Shown piece by piece: positions 11,634 to 24,475 of a stretch of DNA of 64,000 nt. Below the pieces are notes generated by a model, which was given only the letters and a program-made list of their open reading frames with translations, ran no database searches and was not told the origin of the DNA. The stretch comes from Pochonia chlamydosporia 170. Taxonomy: Eukaryota; Ascomycota; Sordariomycetes; Hypocreales; Clavicipitaceae. Position 1 is the first letter of the stretch. Each line of letters begins with the position of its first letter. The translations under genes were made by a program, and so were the position numbers. The stretch spans positions 620,001 to 684,000 of the forward strand of contig NC_035796.1 in assembly GCF_001653235.2 (NCBI RefSeq), in the 5' to 3' direction.

Positions 11634-13803
11634 ATGTGTCAACACGAAGACTCGGACGAGGAGCAACTGAGATATGCTATTGCTCTATCACTCCAAGACG
11701 AGATGGTGAGAGAAGATGGGCCAATATTGCAACACTCTGGTATACCACAGACCAATTCGCCATCCTTTTGTCTCAGTTCACTTGATAGGAAGAAGATGGA
11801 GGAGGAGCGACTTGCGAGAGCTTCCTCGAAGCGACCTTGGTCAGTGAGTGCAGACGATGACATCGTGGAAATACCCGCCCCAAAGCGTCGACTACCAACA
11901 GAAATAGTTCACATGGCAGATAAGGCCACAGTGCCTTTTCCGAGAGGCGTAGTCAAGCGAACGTGGGTTCGCGGATATGAGAGATCGGTGGACGACATTA
12001 AGATAGAAGAAGTGCTTCAAAAGGACAAACTTTTGCTTGCCCTGTTTTCTTCATTTCAATGGGATGAGCCCTGGCTGCTGTCAAAAGTCGATATTTTACG
12101 CACCAAGGTGTTGTTGGCGGCTTTTGCACCAAATGAGTCTCAGGTAAGCCACTAGGAACAACTAATTAGCTTATTCTGCCGAACCATATTATGGCGAAAT
12201 TGACACATTTGATAGAAAGAGGAAATGCGCAAAAATGCTCCCAAGAACATTAAGTTCTGCTTTCCACCCATGTACGGCCCCGGGTCCATGCATTCCAAGC
12301 TTCAGATCCTCAAGTTTCCGAACTACCTTCGAATTGTTATCCCTTCAGGGAACTTAGTTCCACATGATTGGGGCGAAACAGGCGTCATGGAGAATGTATG
12401 TGTTTCGCCCAGCTCATCGTAATACCGTCGTGTGAACGCTAATCTCGCCACAGATGGTATTTCTGATTGACCTGCCTCTCATCGATGTTAAGCAGAACCC
12501 TCCCCTGGCATCTCGCTTCTTGACTCATCTGCGATACTACCTCCAAGCCATGGGAGTTGAGAGTGGGATGATCGACAGTCTGTCGAAATACGACTTTTCG
12601 GGGACTGAGGACGTCGGTTTTGTATATTCTATGTTCGTTTTGAAGAGAATCGCCATGAGACGGTGGAATAGCTAACAGCCAGAGCCCAGACCTGGAAGTC
12701 ACAGGGGCGACTCGTTTTTTCGTGTCGGTTCGTTCATAACTTCATTCGAGCGATAAGCACGTATTTACTAACTCGTTTCAAGGATATTCTGGCTTAGGTG
12801 CTACTATATCGGCTCTTGGTTTAGACACGCCCGGTCCACTCGAGATCGATATAGCTGTGGGTGAACACTATGCACCCAGAGTGGGTGTCATATTCTAATT
12901 ATTACCACAGTGTGCCTCCTTGGGCTCTATTAAATATGATCTGGTTCAGGCAATATATCGCGCCTGTAAGGGTACGCTCTGTCGCAGCATATTACCAAAG
13001 GAGCACCTCTGTCTGCCTGTGACAGTTTCTAACAGGTGGCAGGACACGACGGAAAGAAAAGACAAGAATCAAAGCAAGCTGGACCCAGCCGAAGCCACCG
13101 GCCTGATTTTTCCGAACTCGAGCATTGTTTTCGAATTTATTTCCCGAGTCATGAGACCGTCACAAGAAGTCGTGGCGGAAAAGATGCAAGTAGACTTTTC
13201 TTCGACAAGGTGAAAGTTGACTAACCGTTGGATTCCTGGGCCAGGCGGCGGGAACCATTTGTTTACAAGAAAAGTGGTGGCGTGCTTCGACATTTCCAAC
13301 CAAATTAATGCGCGACTGTGTCAATACACGCAATGGTTTGCTAATGCACAGTAAACTCATTCTAGTGAGACGGGCCAATATCAACGAAGGCGCCGCGAAC
13401 AAGAGTGTTGCATGGGCATACATCGGCAGTGCTAACTTGTCCGAGAGCGCTTGGTATGTTGCTGTCATAATCTAAGACCCATAAATCACGTCTCAACAAT
13501 CCTTCGTCCCTTTGCTCCCAGACAGTTGAAGTGCGACTGTTGACTGCAAAGAAAGAAAATGAACTTTGTGGTAACACCTTTGATAGGGGCCGCGTGGTGA
13601 AAGACAGGACTTCAGGCGACGAAAAAATGATGTGTCGCAACTGGGAGTGCGGAGTTGTCATGCCTGTTCGTGTCTCGAGGCAAGGGCCAGTTGACATAAA
13701 CATTTTCCAGGGCACGGTACCGATCCCTATGCAAGTACCAGGACGACCGTATTTGCAAGACGAGCATCCCTGGTTCTTTCACAAACATTTTGGAGGGACA
13801 TGA
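11634..13803 (+). CDS. TDP1: Tyrosyl-DNA phosphodiesterase-like protein with N-terminal UIM
   Basis: Phospholipase-D-fold enzyme that removes topoisomerase I peptides and other adducts from DNA 3' ends. Nine exons: 11634-12143, 12216-12395, 12454-12632, 12690-12727, 12783-12856, 12911-12971, 13043-13185, 13245-13453 and 13587-13803; product 536 residues. First catalytic motif: 'SMHSKLQILKF' with H196 and K198, then N216 in 'PSGNLVPHDW'. Second: 'LLMHSKLILVRR' with H430 and K432, then N459 in 'GSANLSESAWG'. These are the two HxK...N motifs of Tdp1. Residues 8-24 (EEQLRYAIALSLQDEM) form a ubiquitin-interacting-like helix. The intron at 13186-13244 has a GC donor (GCAAGT). The end 'GTVPIPMQVPG...HPWFF' is typical of fungal homologs. 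A start 14 codons upstream would need a TTG and is rejected. Confidence 0.9.
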
Positions 13804-16800
13804 GAACCGTCTGTCTGAGGCGGCATGTCCGAGACGGACTGTGGATCCCATCCCTTGTGCAGGGTTACTTTCAGCAGAGCATGCATTAAAACTGGCTGCT
13901 CCAAGACTTTACGATATGGAGATTGCCGACGGCGACTGGATTGGGACCCCCGCTGTGGCGTCTGAAGTGGACAAGGGTTTTGTTCCAATCATGGCAGAAC
14001 GCGAAACAGAATGCAAATGGAGCAGCTTGCCTAGGGTTCGCATGCTAACGGTCCGCAAGCGTCGGGCCTGACCAGAAACCAGAATGCCCTCGCTCCAAAG
14101 GGCGGGTGCTAAGGATGTATGTAAATAACGTGCTCTCTGCTATCTGTCAAACATCACAGGAAGTGAAAAAGAAAAGAATCAAGAATTTGGTCAATTGTGT
14201 ATAAGCCACCAGGTAATGCCAATATGCGTTCAATGTTGATCTAGTCTTGACCACAACAGCAGGTTCATGATTCGACAATGTTACAACCAGAGCGTGGTTT
14301 GCGGCAAGTTCATACCAAGTCTACGCAATGATGACAAGCTTGTTCACTGATGTGCTCGCAAAATAGATCAAAATCACTTGAGGTGTGCGAACTAGAGTAG
14401 AGTTGCTGCCAACAAGGCCGCCAATTGACTTACCAGTTAAAAGCCAAGAGAGGTCAGAGTCATCTCAGTCTTGCAAGGCAGGTACGGAGTACACTATAAT
14501 ACTAACACCAGACAAATGTATTTGAAAGAGGCAAGCCCTGAGAGAAGCATTGTCTGGTGTGAGGTGTCTCCATGTCGATCTGCTGTTCAAGAAGGTGATG
14601 AGTGGGAAATCGTACGAGAGCTAATCGACAAGCCCGCATCCTCGGCGCCACTGCCTCGACTACTGCCAGGTGAGAAATGACCGACCAGTAAGATGATCCA
14701 ACAAAACAAAACATTGAAGGGTGAGTACTGCCCAGGACAGGCCCACTGCCGTGTCGCATACCACTGGACTTGGGTCTAGCCATGCGTACTCCTAGGTACT
14801 TCCTTAAGTAAGAAGGTGTACTCCGTACCCTCAAGCGGTCTTGGATTCAACCTCAAGTCGGCAGACAATCGCGGAGAAGCAGGCTATAGATTGTGGCTTC
14901 TGGATCTCTTTTTCTCGTAGAATGGGCTGGTGTCCCAGTTTGACCCAGGCTGGTGAAGGCGGGGATATGAGCAGGAAGTCGAGCGAGGAAGGGTCAAGTA
15001 AGTTGGTTCCAGAAACTGGGACAAGCACAGGAATGTGGCGCCGTATTCAGAAGTAGGCAGATGGAGCTCGTTGACGGTCCGTTAAACTTTGTTGTTTCCA
15101 GACACATGTACCTTGCGGTCAACCTTTGGAAACAATCTTGTGGAGTAACAGCTCCAAATCTCGACCGCTTCGGTCAATTGCAAGGCAGACGCAAAGGCGG
15201 AGCGTTGAGCTGGTCTGGAGACATGGGGTTAATCTAACCCAGCGCAACTATTGAGGGGTTGAGCCTTGCACAAACGGCTGGTCAAAGGACGCTGGAGGGC
15301 AAGTCGTCTAGTAAACCGAGTTGTGCCAAGCCATTCTCTGTCGAGGCTAATTTCTTGATACCCACACAGGAAAACAATCATCCATTCGCTTGATGGCAGC
15401 AGCTGCCCTGGGTGATTTGCATGCTTTCTTCGGTTCTACAAGTGAGAGCCCACGGTTTCTTTGGTGCCAGACCTAAAGAATATCACGATCCGTGATACTC
15501 ATGTCCTGAAACCCGGCGCACATCCCTCGGCCGTGCCATGTGGCTGATCCATTGGCAGGTCAAGTAAATAAGGGCATGGATGACTACAGGGCCTCTTCTG
15601 TTATGTCTACGCTCAATGAATTGCCCTGAATAGACAACCCAGATCCCGATGGAGGCACGGTACTTGCAATGTCCACATACACAAAACCATGATATCTAAG
15701 GACCTCTTTCTTAATTACAGGCCTTGCCGACCAACGGAGACCAGATCTGCTTCAGACTCGACCACCATGCCAGATGCCCTTGCAATTAGGTGACTATGAA
15801 CGAGACCGACGAAATTCTGGCCCAGAAAGTCCGCCTGTGCGGCTAATGATGGTAGATATATTTGCTAGCAGTTCCATGTTCCAAAATAGCTAATTGATTT
15901 CCTTCAAGTTATCACCTCGAGGGTCTTTTACTGGAGGGGGCTATTTGGACACGTCGTAGCTATCGAGACTTTCGAAGCAAACAAAAAACGCCCAGAGTTC
16001 CAAGTATTGCGTTCGGATCATCGGAGCAAGGGAGAAATATTGCCGGAATATAGAGTCCTGCCATAAATGCATAGTCTTCAGTGTCTCTCTTCTTTATAAG
16101 CAAACCAACGATGTAAGACAATATTTGGGTAAGGGTTAACTCTTACCTAAATACTATGAGTTGTCTGAATTAGAGGTGGCTATTCGAGAAGATAGTTAGC
16201 TCTGAGATCAAAGAAGCGAGTTCTCGTCCGCATGACAGGGCAAATGGGATTGTTAGTGGACAGTGTGTTTGATTGGGCAAGGCATTGGCAGATTCAGCTG
16301 GGTTGGTTTCCAGGATTCAGGGGTTTCGATGTACGCTAACAACGTGTGTGAACCAGGATTCGCATGACCCCTGGCATCATTGTGGCAATATCGAGCTCCC
16401 GCTTCCCAGTTCCATTTTCCACATTAGGGATATCAAGGTAGATTAGGACTGACAAGATTCTTGGAGACTAGCCTCTATCTGCCACAACATGAACCCGTGT
16501 GCAGCAAAATGAAGCCATGAAGTCGTGAAGTCGTGAACATAACATTTCTTGTCACATTTCTGGTAAACAAGACAGGGACCGTGACATAATTGCATTCATG
16601 GATCAGCAATCAGGTACACTCCAAACAGCTCTCCAGCTGATAATTGGCTAGTCCTAGTCAAAATAAACCCCTCAACGTGCAAAAAGCTCCGGTAGCGTTC
16701 TGCTGCTTGTTCCAAAGGTGCATTACTTCGGCGATGCGTTGTGCCAAGCTCGTATTATGTGGTGTGGATTACGTGACCACTTCAAGCAGTTCATTACTGT

Positions 16801-19008
16801 TTGGCATGGGTAATTTCTTTCAGACATAACATATTGCCCATACCCAAGACTCCCGGGACTTTGGTATGAACGGGCGTGTTTCATGCGGAAATAAGGTCTA
16901 GATACATCCTGTCAGCAAGTTCCCGAGGCTGGATCTGCGAGTCGAATATATGAAGCTTCACCCGAGATGGGACGCTAAGAAATAAACCAAACTCCGTAAC
17001 AATATCCCCATCCAGTCAAGACGTTGCAAGTTTCTCGCCATAGTCAAAGGAAACTATAATCAACTCAACGCTCAGCAATGTACATCATTTCCGCTGTCGA
17101 TAGATGTGGCACGGTATCTCTGCACTTGGAAAATTTGAAAATGTGTTTGTTCATGTTGTCAGTCCGGGCTTGTTGCTAATGGGACCATGCGCCATTATAC
17201 CGCCATCTACGCGCTTCAGCTAAAACTGATTGTTTCATGGCAGATTAACGCTTCGATGGACATATCCCACTCACGCCAGGGAGGGTTGCCACCAACGCGG
17301 ATGCTGTGGAAAGGCTCATCGTCTGTTCGTTTCTTGGGCTACTTGTTGACTATACACGGTGACACTCTGCAGGCTCATGGCTACCTAGTACCTTATTAGA
17401 GCACCTTGGACCAGACTACCCACCTAGGTAAGTAGTTAAGGTTGAAGACAAACACGGCTCAGCAAGTGCTCCCGTTAACTGCCACGTGCCATGAACAGTA
17501 CATGTACAGCCAGAGTTCGCACCACCAAAGCTAAGTATGTACTTACTTGAGTACAGGCACTAGGACTTTGAGCAGATACCCAGGTGGTAGTTTGTGACGC
17601 CTGGTGACTCAAAAGCCGACTGTAAGTGGGTCGGGGAACATGACTTTGAGTGGCGGCCCAAGTTTGTCATGCATGATCGATGTCGGTTCCTGCGTGGATG
17701 CGTGACTGTGGAAACCTTGGGTGTTGGGGGCTGTAAACGATCCAATTGGACCCGCATGCTTGCCCGGGACCCCCAAGTCAATTGGATGGTGTGTGTGCCT
17801 TGCATGCATAATACATACCTAGGTACATACATTCTCCGCGCACACATACATAAGTGCACAAACCCATTGACATGAGACCGGATTGGCTCAGATAATGCAG
17901 CAGCCTGAAGAAGGCCTGGCGATAGATATGCTATCGGGGGCCGACAAGACACGAACATGTATGGAGGAAATTACAATACAAGCTACCGGGGTCCGGACGC
18001 GGCCATTCCGAACGAGCAGTGCCTTGATGGAATTGAAATCTAGAATCTCGATCCGATCTCAGATCTCTCAATTTCTGGTAATGCCAACCTAGTACCTACC
18101 TAGGTAGGTAGGTAGATACTTGACGGGGGGAAAGAGCACGGTGATCTGTGCTTGGGGGGCCAGAGAGCCGGAAATACCTGTAAGACATGACCCTACTTAG
18201 ATGGACCTTTCTCAAATGCCAGTTGGGTCTTGACCAGACTAGACCTCCACATCTGCTTGCTCCAATGTTGCGTGCTTAGGTACACGGGTAAGGCTTGAAG
18301 CCTGAGAGATAGATGTAGCGACAGGCCTGTGCCCAAGACATGACTGGCGGTGCAAAGAGTCCACACACAAAACCCGATCAAAAATCTATGTTTCAATTTG
18401 CTTGACATCTTGACAGGACCATCTGGCTTACTGTACCATAGTAGCGGGTCAGCATGGAGGCACTTGGTGGTGATGCCTGTTGCACAATCGGGCTGGAGTC
18501 ACTCTATTTGTCTCGATGTCGCCGTTTGGAGCCAAAATGCCTGGATCAACTATATTTCAGGAAATGCAGCGTTGTAAAGTCTCTCACACCGGCACCGGCC
18601 CTTGCATCACAGGGCTCGTCCACGTGCACAACGTAAACTATAATTATTTGAATTTGACATCCATTATTTAAAGATTTCCCCCCTATTAGGCTTCCGGCCC
18701 GCTCGCTTTTTGAGTCTACGGAGGAAGGCGAGACTTGCTGGAGCGTTAGAAAAACAGCTTGACTGCTAGGAACAAACTTTCAAGTGTCAGGTAAGAGGAG
18801 AGATCTAGTCCTAGTGCTATATATCTGATGATAATATACATGTAAAGAGAAGTCAAGTACACTTATACCAAATGGTGACTAACATTGGCGCAACTTTCCA
18901 GCTTCCCAGACCTTATTTATTGTTTGCATTCTAAAGTGGTTTCACCCGTGACATGCAATGATGCATGGGATGGGACTTGTTGTTGTGTGTCCTTTGACCA
19001 CCCTAGGG

Positions 19009-19047
19009 CTCTCTCTCTCTCTCCCCCTCTCTCTTTAAAAAAAAAAA
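19009..19047. repeat. CT-rich tract followed by poly-A
   Basis: Dinucleotide CT repeats interrupted by CCCC (19009-19035), followed by a run of 11 A (19037-19047). Simple-sequence tract inside the long gene-free region. Confidence 0.85.
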
Positions 19048-21662
19048 TTCTCTTCCTCCCCTTCACTTCCCCCGTCTCGCTTTCTGGTCCTTTCCCTTCT
19101 GTTTCTAGCTGCGACGCAAACCAAGAATCATCAAGCCCCAACTGCATCGTCATATGGGCAGCCATGACTTTAGCCCACCAGACTAAGCTCGACGCAACAT
19201 GGACCGTTTGTCTCGTACATTGACATGGAACATCTGGACGCCTCACGCCACACAGGCCCCAGGCCCCAGAACTCTTGAGTGCTCTTCCTCTGCAAGCTTC
19301 TTGGCTGGTCGACCCACATGGAAGAGGGGTGGTTGTCCGCGTCCGGCCGGCTACCGAGGAACCGCCATTAACCAGGTAATCTCGAGACAAGCTACGGAGT
19401 AAGGTCCCAGTCTGTTTGCAATTGACGATCTGGGCAGATGTGGACGAGGGGACGCTGACAGGGCTTAGGTGTCGGCGATGTTGCAATGTGTTGATAGCGC
19501 CGTTTGTACTCCCTCATAGAAAGATTTGCATTGTTAGCCCAGGTTGATGGTCTCTTGCAACCAGAATGGTCAACAGACCAGTCAACTGGTAGGATAAGAG
19601 ATGGGATGGGGGAGGCAAAGGCTTGGAGAGCAAGACGTCTAGACCGACCGATTACCACGCGGCACAACACCAGGGCGATCAATCCAGCGCCAAAGGACCG
19701 TAATTACCCACCATCATTCTCCTCATGAGCTCCCGCTTTAAGTTGTGGGAGGAGGATGCAATGAGTCGATGAATTGATGTTGGCCTCTCGGGCTCTTCTG
19801 CTGCTCATTCTCCACTTCCAGTGCCACATTCTGAAGCCGCCTCCAATAAAACCTGCCCATCAATCGTGTGCAGAAATGTGCTAAGCCTCGATGTGCAGCT
19901 GTTTTGCGCCCTCAGCTGTGAATCAGTCCAGACACTCCAGTCGTTGATGCCCCAGTTCTTGGGGCCAGCGACATCCCATGTCTGGACTTCAATGTTGCCC
20001 TTTGCTACGTCGACACTGGATCGTCCAGCTAGCATCGACCCGCCTTGCCCCTCGTCGCTCAAGCCACCAGACCCATATGTAGTCTTTCAATTCTGGTTAC
20101 CGGCCAGAGTACGGAGAACATGTCTGAGCCAAACACTCACTGCTCATGCCTCCATGGAATCTCATTTTGAGCCAAATAATGTATGATGGCGCTAATTCTA
20201 AACGAACCTCACTGATTACCCTGCAAAAAAACCTCTCTTGACAAGTAGATGGAACTTAGGCTTGTGGCACGATCAAATTCTGGTACCTCATTTTATATGG
20301 GAGAGGTACTGGTTGGGTGAGTGCTTTCAACTTAAAAATATCTGATTGGACAAACAGCGAAGGGACGCCGTCCTCAGCACCTAGCCTCCACCACAGTTCA
20401 ATTTCAATCATTGATCCCGATACCAGAAGCATCATGCATGCCCACATACAAACTGCACGCTCTTGACCCTAGCACCTCCACAGGGCGAGCCCAAGTGAGC
20501 CTCACGTATCTTTAACTTGGAAAGAGGGCCGGACTTGGTTTGCGAGTGGCCTTACAGCAGACTCGTGGTCAGAAATTTGCTCCTCAAGCCCATCTGCTTG
20601 GGAATAAATTATTACTAGGCAACGTTTCTATGGCCGAAGACGGAAATGTTGTGCTGCAAACTGGGGAACATGTCAAGTGATGGGTACCAGACTTTATTAG
20701 ATGAAAACTTGTGCCAATGGACAGAGGAAGCACATGTCGGCCCCATTTTTCCCCCAAGCATTGAGGAACTACCTGCATCAGGGTTTATATTGATTGGGGA
20801 ACCGTATGTCATTTTTTCCCCTTCCTTTTAGCGTTTCTAATAAAAATATGACTCTCAATGCCTCACCCAAGATTCTGTCCCGAGCGCTTGTACATCTATT
20901 CTTTATGGATAATTCAGCACGAGAGTCCAAGAACTGCCTGATCCGACCTCGAGTTACCTGGCGGACAGTCACATTAGGTACATACTTGACACATTGTGTC
21001 GTGGAGTCAGTCTAAGCCCTTAGTTAAGACCAAAGGGGCAGTAGCATATACCGTACCAGTCTATCCTATTAAAATCTTCCACAAGTCGCCATTTCTAATG
21101 TTTCCCGAATCCGAGTTTGTGAATCTTTCCTCATCACACAAGGCATTCGACGCGGGGTGCATTGTGACAACTTTTTGATAATGCTGGTGGAGCGAGCATG
21201 CGGCACTGGTGCTAAATGCTGCTCCACCAGACACTTCAGACGTCCATGACTGGTCTGGTGTTGTCTGGCACTGGGTGCTTTCAATGTTCAATGTTCTGCA
21301 CACCCGGCTTGGTATTAGGTTCACTCCCCCAGGACACACCCCCCTGGACAACCAGGTGCTACACCTTTTCCGGCACTCACGGGTATAGCCAGGATGAACC
21401 TGCACAACCGAGTGCGTCTGGTAGCTCGGAGCCTGCTTCGAGTCTGGTCAGAGTGGAAGACCACTAGCCCCCTTGCGCATTCGCTCTTGGAACATTGAAG
21501 CCGAATGTCGAGCCTGGTACTCCGTACTTGGGCCGGAGCCTTCTCGACAGCTGGGAACGCTTCGAAGTTGCTAAGCTAGGTACCTAGTAGTCGGCAATCG
21601 GTGGTGCGAATTGCCCAATGCTCTTCAATGCTTCGTCTAGTTCGTTGCATGCAGTCAGTCCA

Positions 21663-21663
<1 letters not shown>

Positions 21664-21694
<31 letters not shown>
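21664..21694 (+). repeat. (TCTG)n microsatellite
   Basis: About seven uninterrupted tetranucleotide units of GTCT/TCTG, ending in a degenerate copy. Located about 1.3 kb upstream of the SGE1-type gene. Confidence 0.9.
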
Positions 21695-22159
21695 CGCCTG
21701 TCCCTCTTGGGCCGATCTTGCCGACTTACACCACCGCAAAGCAGCGCTTCAAAACTCCAGCTCTTTGCAAGACTGGATACACGAAATGAACCAGATCCTC
21801 ACTAGTTCAATCGTTGGCTATTTCGGCTGTTCGTTCCATCATCCTCACATGCGCCTCATTGGCCTTTGATACAACTACTCCGAGCTCTTCGTCTGTTAAA
21901 TCGCCAACCAGGCCAAGCTATTTCACCACAAAGCAGCCACGGCACATTGATTGCTCATCGGCACCACCCCATCACCTCATGCTAGCAATGCTGCGGAGAA
22001 ATTCACCAAGCCACAAGATCACAGTGTGCATCGAGTTACTCTGACACCACTGTCGGGCTTAAAAATACCGTCAGAAGTTTGTGTACGTCGCCTGCCAACT
22101 CTGAGATCCTCCGTCGTCGAATCACAAGGCGGACCTACGCCTCGCCAAACTTAATACTC

Positions 22160-22984
22160 GATCCAATCCCATTAAGGTCGGCGCCCTGTCTTTATCTATC
22201 CATTTCTGTCCTCGTCTGTTCGTCCAAGCTGTCCCTTGCCCGGCCCAATCCCCCGTGGATAGGCAATCACCCGCCAACCTCCGTCTTCCCGCATCTTTGG
22301 CGCCTCTTTCTTCCCATCGGCTCAAACTTACATCTCTTTTCTATCCTTAGCATTGGGAATCTAAGAAACACGAAACTTGGAAGCACGAGGCCGCCCTGTC
22401 ATAGCACGCACGTCTAGAGTCAATCCGACGCCGTCCGCTTCCCACTAGGTCCCTCTAAACCCAACAGCACCCCCCTCTGCCCCTTCAAGCCACGCCTACT
22501 CGCAGGCCTTCAGTCTTTTCTTGACCGTCTTCCGACTTCGATTTCTTTTCGCCAGCATATATCTTCCTCCTCTCTGCTGTGGCTCTCTTTCTGGCTTCTT
22601 GGCTCCTCAACCCTTCTCTCCCCTTCCTTTTCCCCTTTTACTACTTCTCGCTTCATCCTACCCACTTTCTCCTTCTTTCTCTCCTCGTCACCATAGTCCC
22701 TTCCTCCTTCTACTCCTTCTACTGTAGATTCTTCAGACTTTTTATTGTTCCCTTCAAGGGGGAATCACCAAAATCGAACCGGAAACAGAATCATCCTCGT
22801 CACCAGATTAACTTGGTTCGCTGGCAGTGGTATCATTTGTTTGGTCACTGCTTCTGCAGAGGCTTCTCGAGGCGTCCAGACTTTTGGATTGCTCTGGACT
22901 TCAACCCGCAACAATCTCCAAGGCACGGTCATCACCACCTCCTTCGGGGGTTAAGATTTTAGTTGTGGGAAGCTTAGCAGCGTT
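22160..22984 (+). promoter_or_regulatory. Pyrimidine-rich leader of the SGE1-type gene
   Basis: The 0.8 kb before the start codon is strongly C/T-rich on the plus strand (densest at 22500-22745), as in core promoters and long 5' leaders of filamentous fungi. The exact transcription start and any leader intron are not resolvable by eye. Confidence 0.5.
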
Positions 22985-24475
22985 ATGTCGAATCAATCCA
23001 ACCCCCTTCGCCCTACCTTTGAGGGCCTCGTTGCTTCCACTTTTGATTCCCTGATTCTCTTTGAGGCTTGCCTGGATGGTCGTCTGACCCATGTTCCTCG
23101 CCGACCTCATGATCGAGAACGCCAGGATCTTATCAAGAGCGGCAATGTCTTCATCTACGAGGAACACGCCTCCGGGATCAAACGATGGACTGATGGTGTC
23201 TCTTGGAGCCCCAGTCGTATTCTCGGCAATTTTCTTATTTATCGTGAGCTGGAGAAGCCCTTTCCTCCTGGGGAAAAGAAGCGAGCTCTGAAGCGAAAGA
23301 AGTGTCCCCCGGGAGGTATTGGAAAGGCCGATACGACCTCACATCTAAACATGGCTGGCTTTGGCTCATCCGCTGCCATGGATAGTGTCAACGTCAAGGA
23401 TACTGAGAGGGCATTGATCGGATCATTGATTGACTCGTACCCCTTCAAGCCTGGGGGCCTCGTCAAAAAGACTATCAGCATAACGTATCAGGGGATCCCT
23501 CATCATCTCGTCAGCTACTACAATGTCGACGACGCGGCAGCTGGAAACCTCACTACTCCGTCGCGAAGCTTTGATTACCGTCGTTATCATCCTCGGAATG
23601 AACTCATCATGTCTCAAAATTTCCGTGCTCCTATCGACGAAGTTCAATTCGGTCCGGACGATGAAGGTGGTTCCTCCACCTTTCTCGCATCTTTGGTACC
23701 AGGCTTTGCAGGTGGTTCATATGGTCATATGCCTCGAGATATGTCCATGGCCGGATTTCACCCTCCAGTCTCGGCCCCATACCCATCTCCTTACACTTAC
23801 CAACCACAACAACCTCACTACTTGACCGGCATGGCTCCGTCCATCCAGGCCCAGATGCTGCAAGCACCTCCCACCTCAATGCCATCCTCGTTGGGCTCTT
23901 CTGTGCCGGCATCAGTACCGCCCTCTGTCTCTCCAGCGATGCCATCCAGCGCACCAGCCATGGCCTACACCCCCCAGCCACATGGAAATTATTCATACGG
24001 CCCTCACAGGACCTCCCGTTTCGGCTCCAGCGCTGGCATGGCAGGTGAATTCCCGCGAACTATGTCGCTACATGAACCGGCAAGACGAAACTCGGCGTTT
24101 GAGCTCACACACACCACGGAACTGGCTTCAATGCCTCTTGGGTCGGTTCCCGAAACTAGACCTACCGCGAGCGGTAATGCATATGTTAGTCAGGGCTCAT
24201 ACTATGATCCCCAGCGAACCGGCCCGGTTACGGGTCAGGACGAGCAGGCGTTTGCGCATCTACGACCGATGAAACAAGATGCTGATGCCTTGACCGGGGC
24301 AGAGCCTGGGAACCAGCAATTCAACATGGACCAAGCCTCGAATGAGTGGACTCTTGCACAACCCGATAGCTCGCATGATTTGCAATACTTTGGCAATAAT
24401 TCAAACGGTAACTCCGATTCCGACCAGTGGCCTGGGGGTTCCGGCGACATTGGCCGCTCTCAGTCTTTTCATTGA
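22985..24475 (+). CDS. SGE1: Gti1/Pac2-family (WOPR) transcription factor, WOR1/RYP1/SGE1 type
   Basis: Master regulator of morphology and parasitic growth in fungi (Wor1 in Candida, Ryp1 in Histoplasma, Sge1 in Fusarium). Intronless, 496 residues. The two-part WOPR DNA-binding domain is clear. WOPRa covers about residues 10-106, with HVPRRPHDRERQDLIKSG, VFIYEE, 'GIKRWTDGVSWSPSRILG' and 'LEKPFPPGEKKRA'. WOPRb covers about 136-191, with 'ERALIGSLIDSYPFKPGGLV' and 'HHLVSYYN'. The KRWTDG (66-71) is the conserved protein-kinase-A-like site of the family. A basic cluster (GEKKRALKRKK, 96-106) is a likely nuclear signal. The C-terminal 300 residues are Pro/Ser/Gln/Tyr-rich and probably disordered activation sequence, as usual. 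This is the SGE1 paralog and not the shorter Pac2/Gti1 one, judging by the KRWTDG context and long tail. The upstream region is unusually long. Confidence 0.95.
   Translation: MSNQSNPLRPTFEGLVASTFDSLILFEACLDGRLTHVPRRPHDRERQDLIKSGNVFIYEEHASGIKRWTDGVSWSPSRILGNFLIYRELEKPFPPGEKKRALKRKKCPPGGIGKADTTSHLNMAGFGSSAAMDSVNVKDTERALIGSLIDSYPFKPGGLVKKTISITYQGIPHHLVSYYNVDDAAAGNLTTPSRSFDYRRYHPRNELIMSQNFRAPIDEVQFGPDDEGGSSTFLASLVPGFAGGSYGHMPRDMSMAGFHPPVSAPYPSPYTYQPQQPHYLTGMAPSIQAQMLQAPPTSMPSSLGSSVPASVPPSVSPAMPSSAPAMAYTPQPHGNYSYGPHRTSRFGSSAGMAGEFPRTMSLHEPARRNSAFELTHTTELASMPLGSVPETRPTASGNAYVSQGSYYDPQRTGPVTGQDEQAFAHLRPMKQDADALTGAEPGNQQFNMDQASNEWTLAQPDSSHDLQYFGNNSNGNSDSDQWPGGSGDIGRSQSFH

Larger units (their letters stand above)
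13804..22984. other. 9.2-kb gene-free region upstream of the SGE1-type regulator
   Basis: I see no reading frame with protein-like composition or recognisable domain on either strand. The longest open stretch (leftward, 18917-19486) is low-complexity and starts at TTG. The region holds several palindromic CCTAGG/GGTACC blocks, perfect copies of a TACGGAGTA nonamer (14483, 14819, 19393, 21518), a CT/poly-A tract, and a TCTG microsatellite. From about 22,160 it becomes pyrimidine-rich up to the start codon. Long upstream regions are known for the Candida albicans WOR1 homolog, so regulatory sequence and a long 5' leader are the likeliest content. Noncoding transcripts cannot be judged from sequence. 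Confidence 0.65.

Noticed and set aside
13790..14071. Extra exon or gene after TDP1
   Set aside because: The TDP1 product ends in its usual 'PWFF' tail at 13803, and the following frame starts at TTG with no known content.
15075..15095. Possible self-binding site of the WOPR regulator (AAAGTTTAA core) upstream of SGE1
   Set aside because: A single partial match to the Candida Wor1 motif in 9 kb is expected by chance.
18917..19486. 189-codon leftward open frame in the long gene-free region
   Set aside because: Starts at TTG, low complexity, contains the translation of the poly-A/CT tract, no domain.
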